22,291 bases of DNA. It comes from JBGRQB01 sp041725875 (lineage in GTDB: Bacteria; Bacteroidota; Ignavibacteria; Ignavibacteriales; Melioribacteraceae). Positions 21,154 through 22,291 of this stretch are shown here, piece after piece (position 1 is the first letter of the stretch; every line of letters starts with the position of its first letter). The position numbers and the translations under genes are program-made. The notes beneath the pieces were generated by a model. It did not search any database. It had not been told where the DNA came from and worked only from the letters and a program-made list of their open reading frames with translations. The DNA lies in the NCBI GenBank assembly GCA_041725875.1, contig JBGRQB010000058.1, forward strand, positions 1 through 22,291, written 5' to 3'.

Positions 21154-22291
21154 ATGAATAAACTTTTTATAGAAAATATAGAGTTACAAGGTAAAAGAGT
21201 TCTTGTAAGAGTAGATTTTAACGTTCCTTTAAATGAAAATCAGGAAATTACAGACGACAGAAGAATTTCCGCTGCGTTACCAACAATAAAAAAAATTATT
21301 GAAAAAGGCGGAAAAGTAATTTTGATGAGCCATCTTGGCAGACCAAAAGGAAAAGTAAAACCTGAATTCAGTCTGAAGCCGGTTGCTGTTCGTCTTGGCG
21401 AATTACTTGATAAAGATGTAAAATTTGCACCTGACTGCGTTGGTGAACAAGTTGAATCAATTGTAAATAAACTTCAGGACGGAGATGTTCTTCTTTTAGA
21501 AAACTTAAGATTTTATGCAGAAGAAGAGAAAAATGCACCTGAATTTGCAGAAAAACTAGCTGCTTTTGGCGAAGTTTATGTAAATGATGCATTTGGTACT
21601 GCTCACCGTGCTCACGCTTCAACAGAAGGTGTTACAAAACATATAGATACTTGCGCTGCCGGTTATCTTATGAAAAAGGAATTAGATTTTCTTGGCAAAG
21701 CTGTTGCCGAGCCTGTTCGTCCGTTTACAGCTATTTTGGGCGGGGCAAAAATTTCCGGTAAAATTGATGTAATTAAAAACCTTCTTCCAAAAGTAGATAA
21801 TCTTGTAGTTGGCGGAGGAATGGTATTTACTTTCTTTAAAGCTATGGGTTACGAAATTGGTAAATCATTGCTTGAAGAAGAAAAACTAGAACTTGCAAAA
21901 GAGATATTGGAAGAAGTTAAAGGTAAAGATGTAAAATTTATTCTTCCAGATGATGTTGTCGTAGCTGCTGAATTTGATAATGATTCTCCTGCTGATTGCG
22001 TAAAAGCAAGCGATATTCCTGCAGATAAATTGGGTCTTGATATAGGCGCTGCAAGCATCGAAACTATTGTAAAAGAAGTTGTTAACAGCAAAACTGTTGT
22101 TTGGAACGGTCCGATGGGTGTTTTTGAAATGCCTAATTTTGCAAAAGGTACTTTTGCTGTTGCAGAAGCTCTTGCTGAAGCAACTTCAAATGGCGCGGTT
22201 ACAGTTGTTGGCGGCGGTGATTCAGCATCTGCAATTAAAAAAGCAGGTCTTGCTGAAAAAGTATCACACGTTTCAACAGGCGGCGGTGCTT
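21154..22291 (+). CDS. pgk: Phosphoglycerate kinase (3' truncated by window)
   Basis: The enzyme makes ATP and 3-phosphoglycerate from 1,3-bisphosphoglycerate and ADP, the step after GAPDH. 379 residues are visible before the window ends, out of about 395, so only the last 15-20 are missing. Signatures: RVDFNVP (19-25), Arg37, SHLGRPKG (59-66) for the 3-phosphoglycerate site, LENLRFYAEEEKN, VNDAFGTAHRAHAS, AILGGAKISGKI, VWNGPMGVFE for nucleotide binding, VVGGGDSASAI and the final STGGGA just before the cut. AGAGG lies 5 nt before the ATG at 21154. It stands 90 nt behind gap with a terminator between, so it is transcribed either by read-through or from a promoter not evident in the 27 nt after the terminator. 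Confidence 0.97.
   Translation, partial: MNKLFIENIELQGKRVLVRVDFNVPLNENQEITDDRRISAALPTIKKIIEKGGKVILMSHLGRPKGKVKPEFSLKPVAVRLGELLDKDVKFAPDCVGEQVESIVNKLQDGDVLLLENLRFYAEEEKNAPEFAEKLAAFGEVYVNDAFGTAHRAHASTEGVTKHIDTCAAGYLMKKELDFLGKAVAEPVRPFTAILGGAKISGKIDVIKNLLPKVDNLVVGGGMVFTFFKAMGYEIGKSLLEEEKLELAKEILEEVKGKDVKFILPDDVVVAAEFDNDSPADCVKASDIPADKLGLDIGAASIETIVKEVVNSKTVVWNGPMGVFEMPNFAKGTFAVAEALAEATSNGAVTVVGGGDSASAIKKAGLAEKVSHVSTGGGA

Noticed and set aside
1..22291. Defence island, prophage, insertion sequence or CRISPR array
   Set aside because: All sizable genes have housekeeping or conserved-family identities; no transposase, integrase, direct-repeat array or long gene-free stretch (over 300 bases) was found.

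Overview
The window is about 22 kb of AT-rich bacterial chromosome, densely packed with housekeeping genes and with no mobile element, CRISPR array, tRNA or rRNA that I could recognise. Several features point to the Bacteroidota/Ignavibacteriota (FCB) side of the tree: a secreted beta-propeller protein with a type IX secretion-like C-terminal tail, a DUF2851 protein, a DUF151 nuclease-type protein fused to a UVR motif, menaquinone biosynthesis (MenG), and a gap promoter resembling the Bacteroidota -33/-7 consensus (TTTG, about 20 nt, TAnnTTTG). An Ignavibacteria-like organism is my best guess, but that is inference.

Left part (1-8416), mostly plus strand: the 3' end of rodA, pyrF (type 2 OMP decarboxylase), a DUF2851 protein, a minus-strand DUF151-UVR gene divergent from clpS, a divergent YchF-like P-loop protein, pepD (M20C dipeptidase), a hairpin, and an AMP-forming acyl-CoA synthetase.

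Middle part (8376-12963), minus strand: a DUF3298-type lipoprotein gene, then a compact run rsmA-mgtE-pap2-menG with overlapping start and stop codons, so these four are probably cotranscribed and translationally coupled. menG runs 41 bp into the convergent acyl-CoA synthetase gene.

Right part (13089-22291): a ROK-family sugar kinase gene converges on an ABC-F ATPase gene across a perfect 30-bp palindrome that encodes the same last residues (ERNIN) in both proteins and probably acts as a bidirectional terminator. Upstream on the minus strand lie a PorZ-like propeller protein, a PHP-domain phosphoesterase and a Crp/Fnr-type regulator. The regulator is divergent from gap (GAPDH). The 216-bp gap leader region has a cluster of GTTAA/TTAAC half-sites and a possible 12-codon leader ORF. 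gap is followed by a strong intrinsic terminator and then pgk, which runs off the window end. gap, pgk and the ROK kinase are sugar-catabolic, and the neighbouring Crp-like protein could plausibly govern them, though no clear Crp-type operator is visible.

I do not see a convincing new multi-gene system. The items most worth a second look are the dual-coding palindromic terminator, the PorZ-like protein, the divergent YchF-like protein and the gap leader region.
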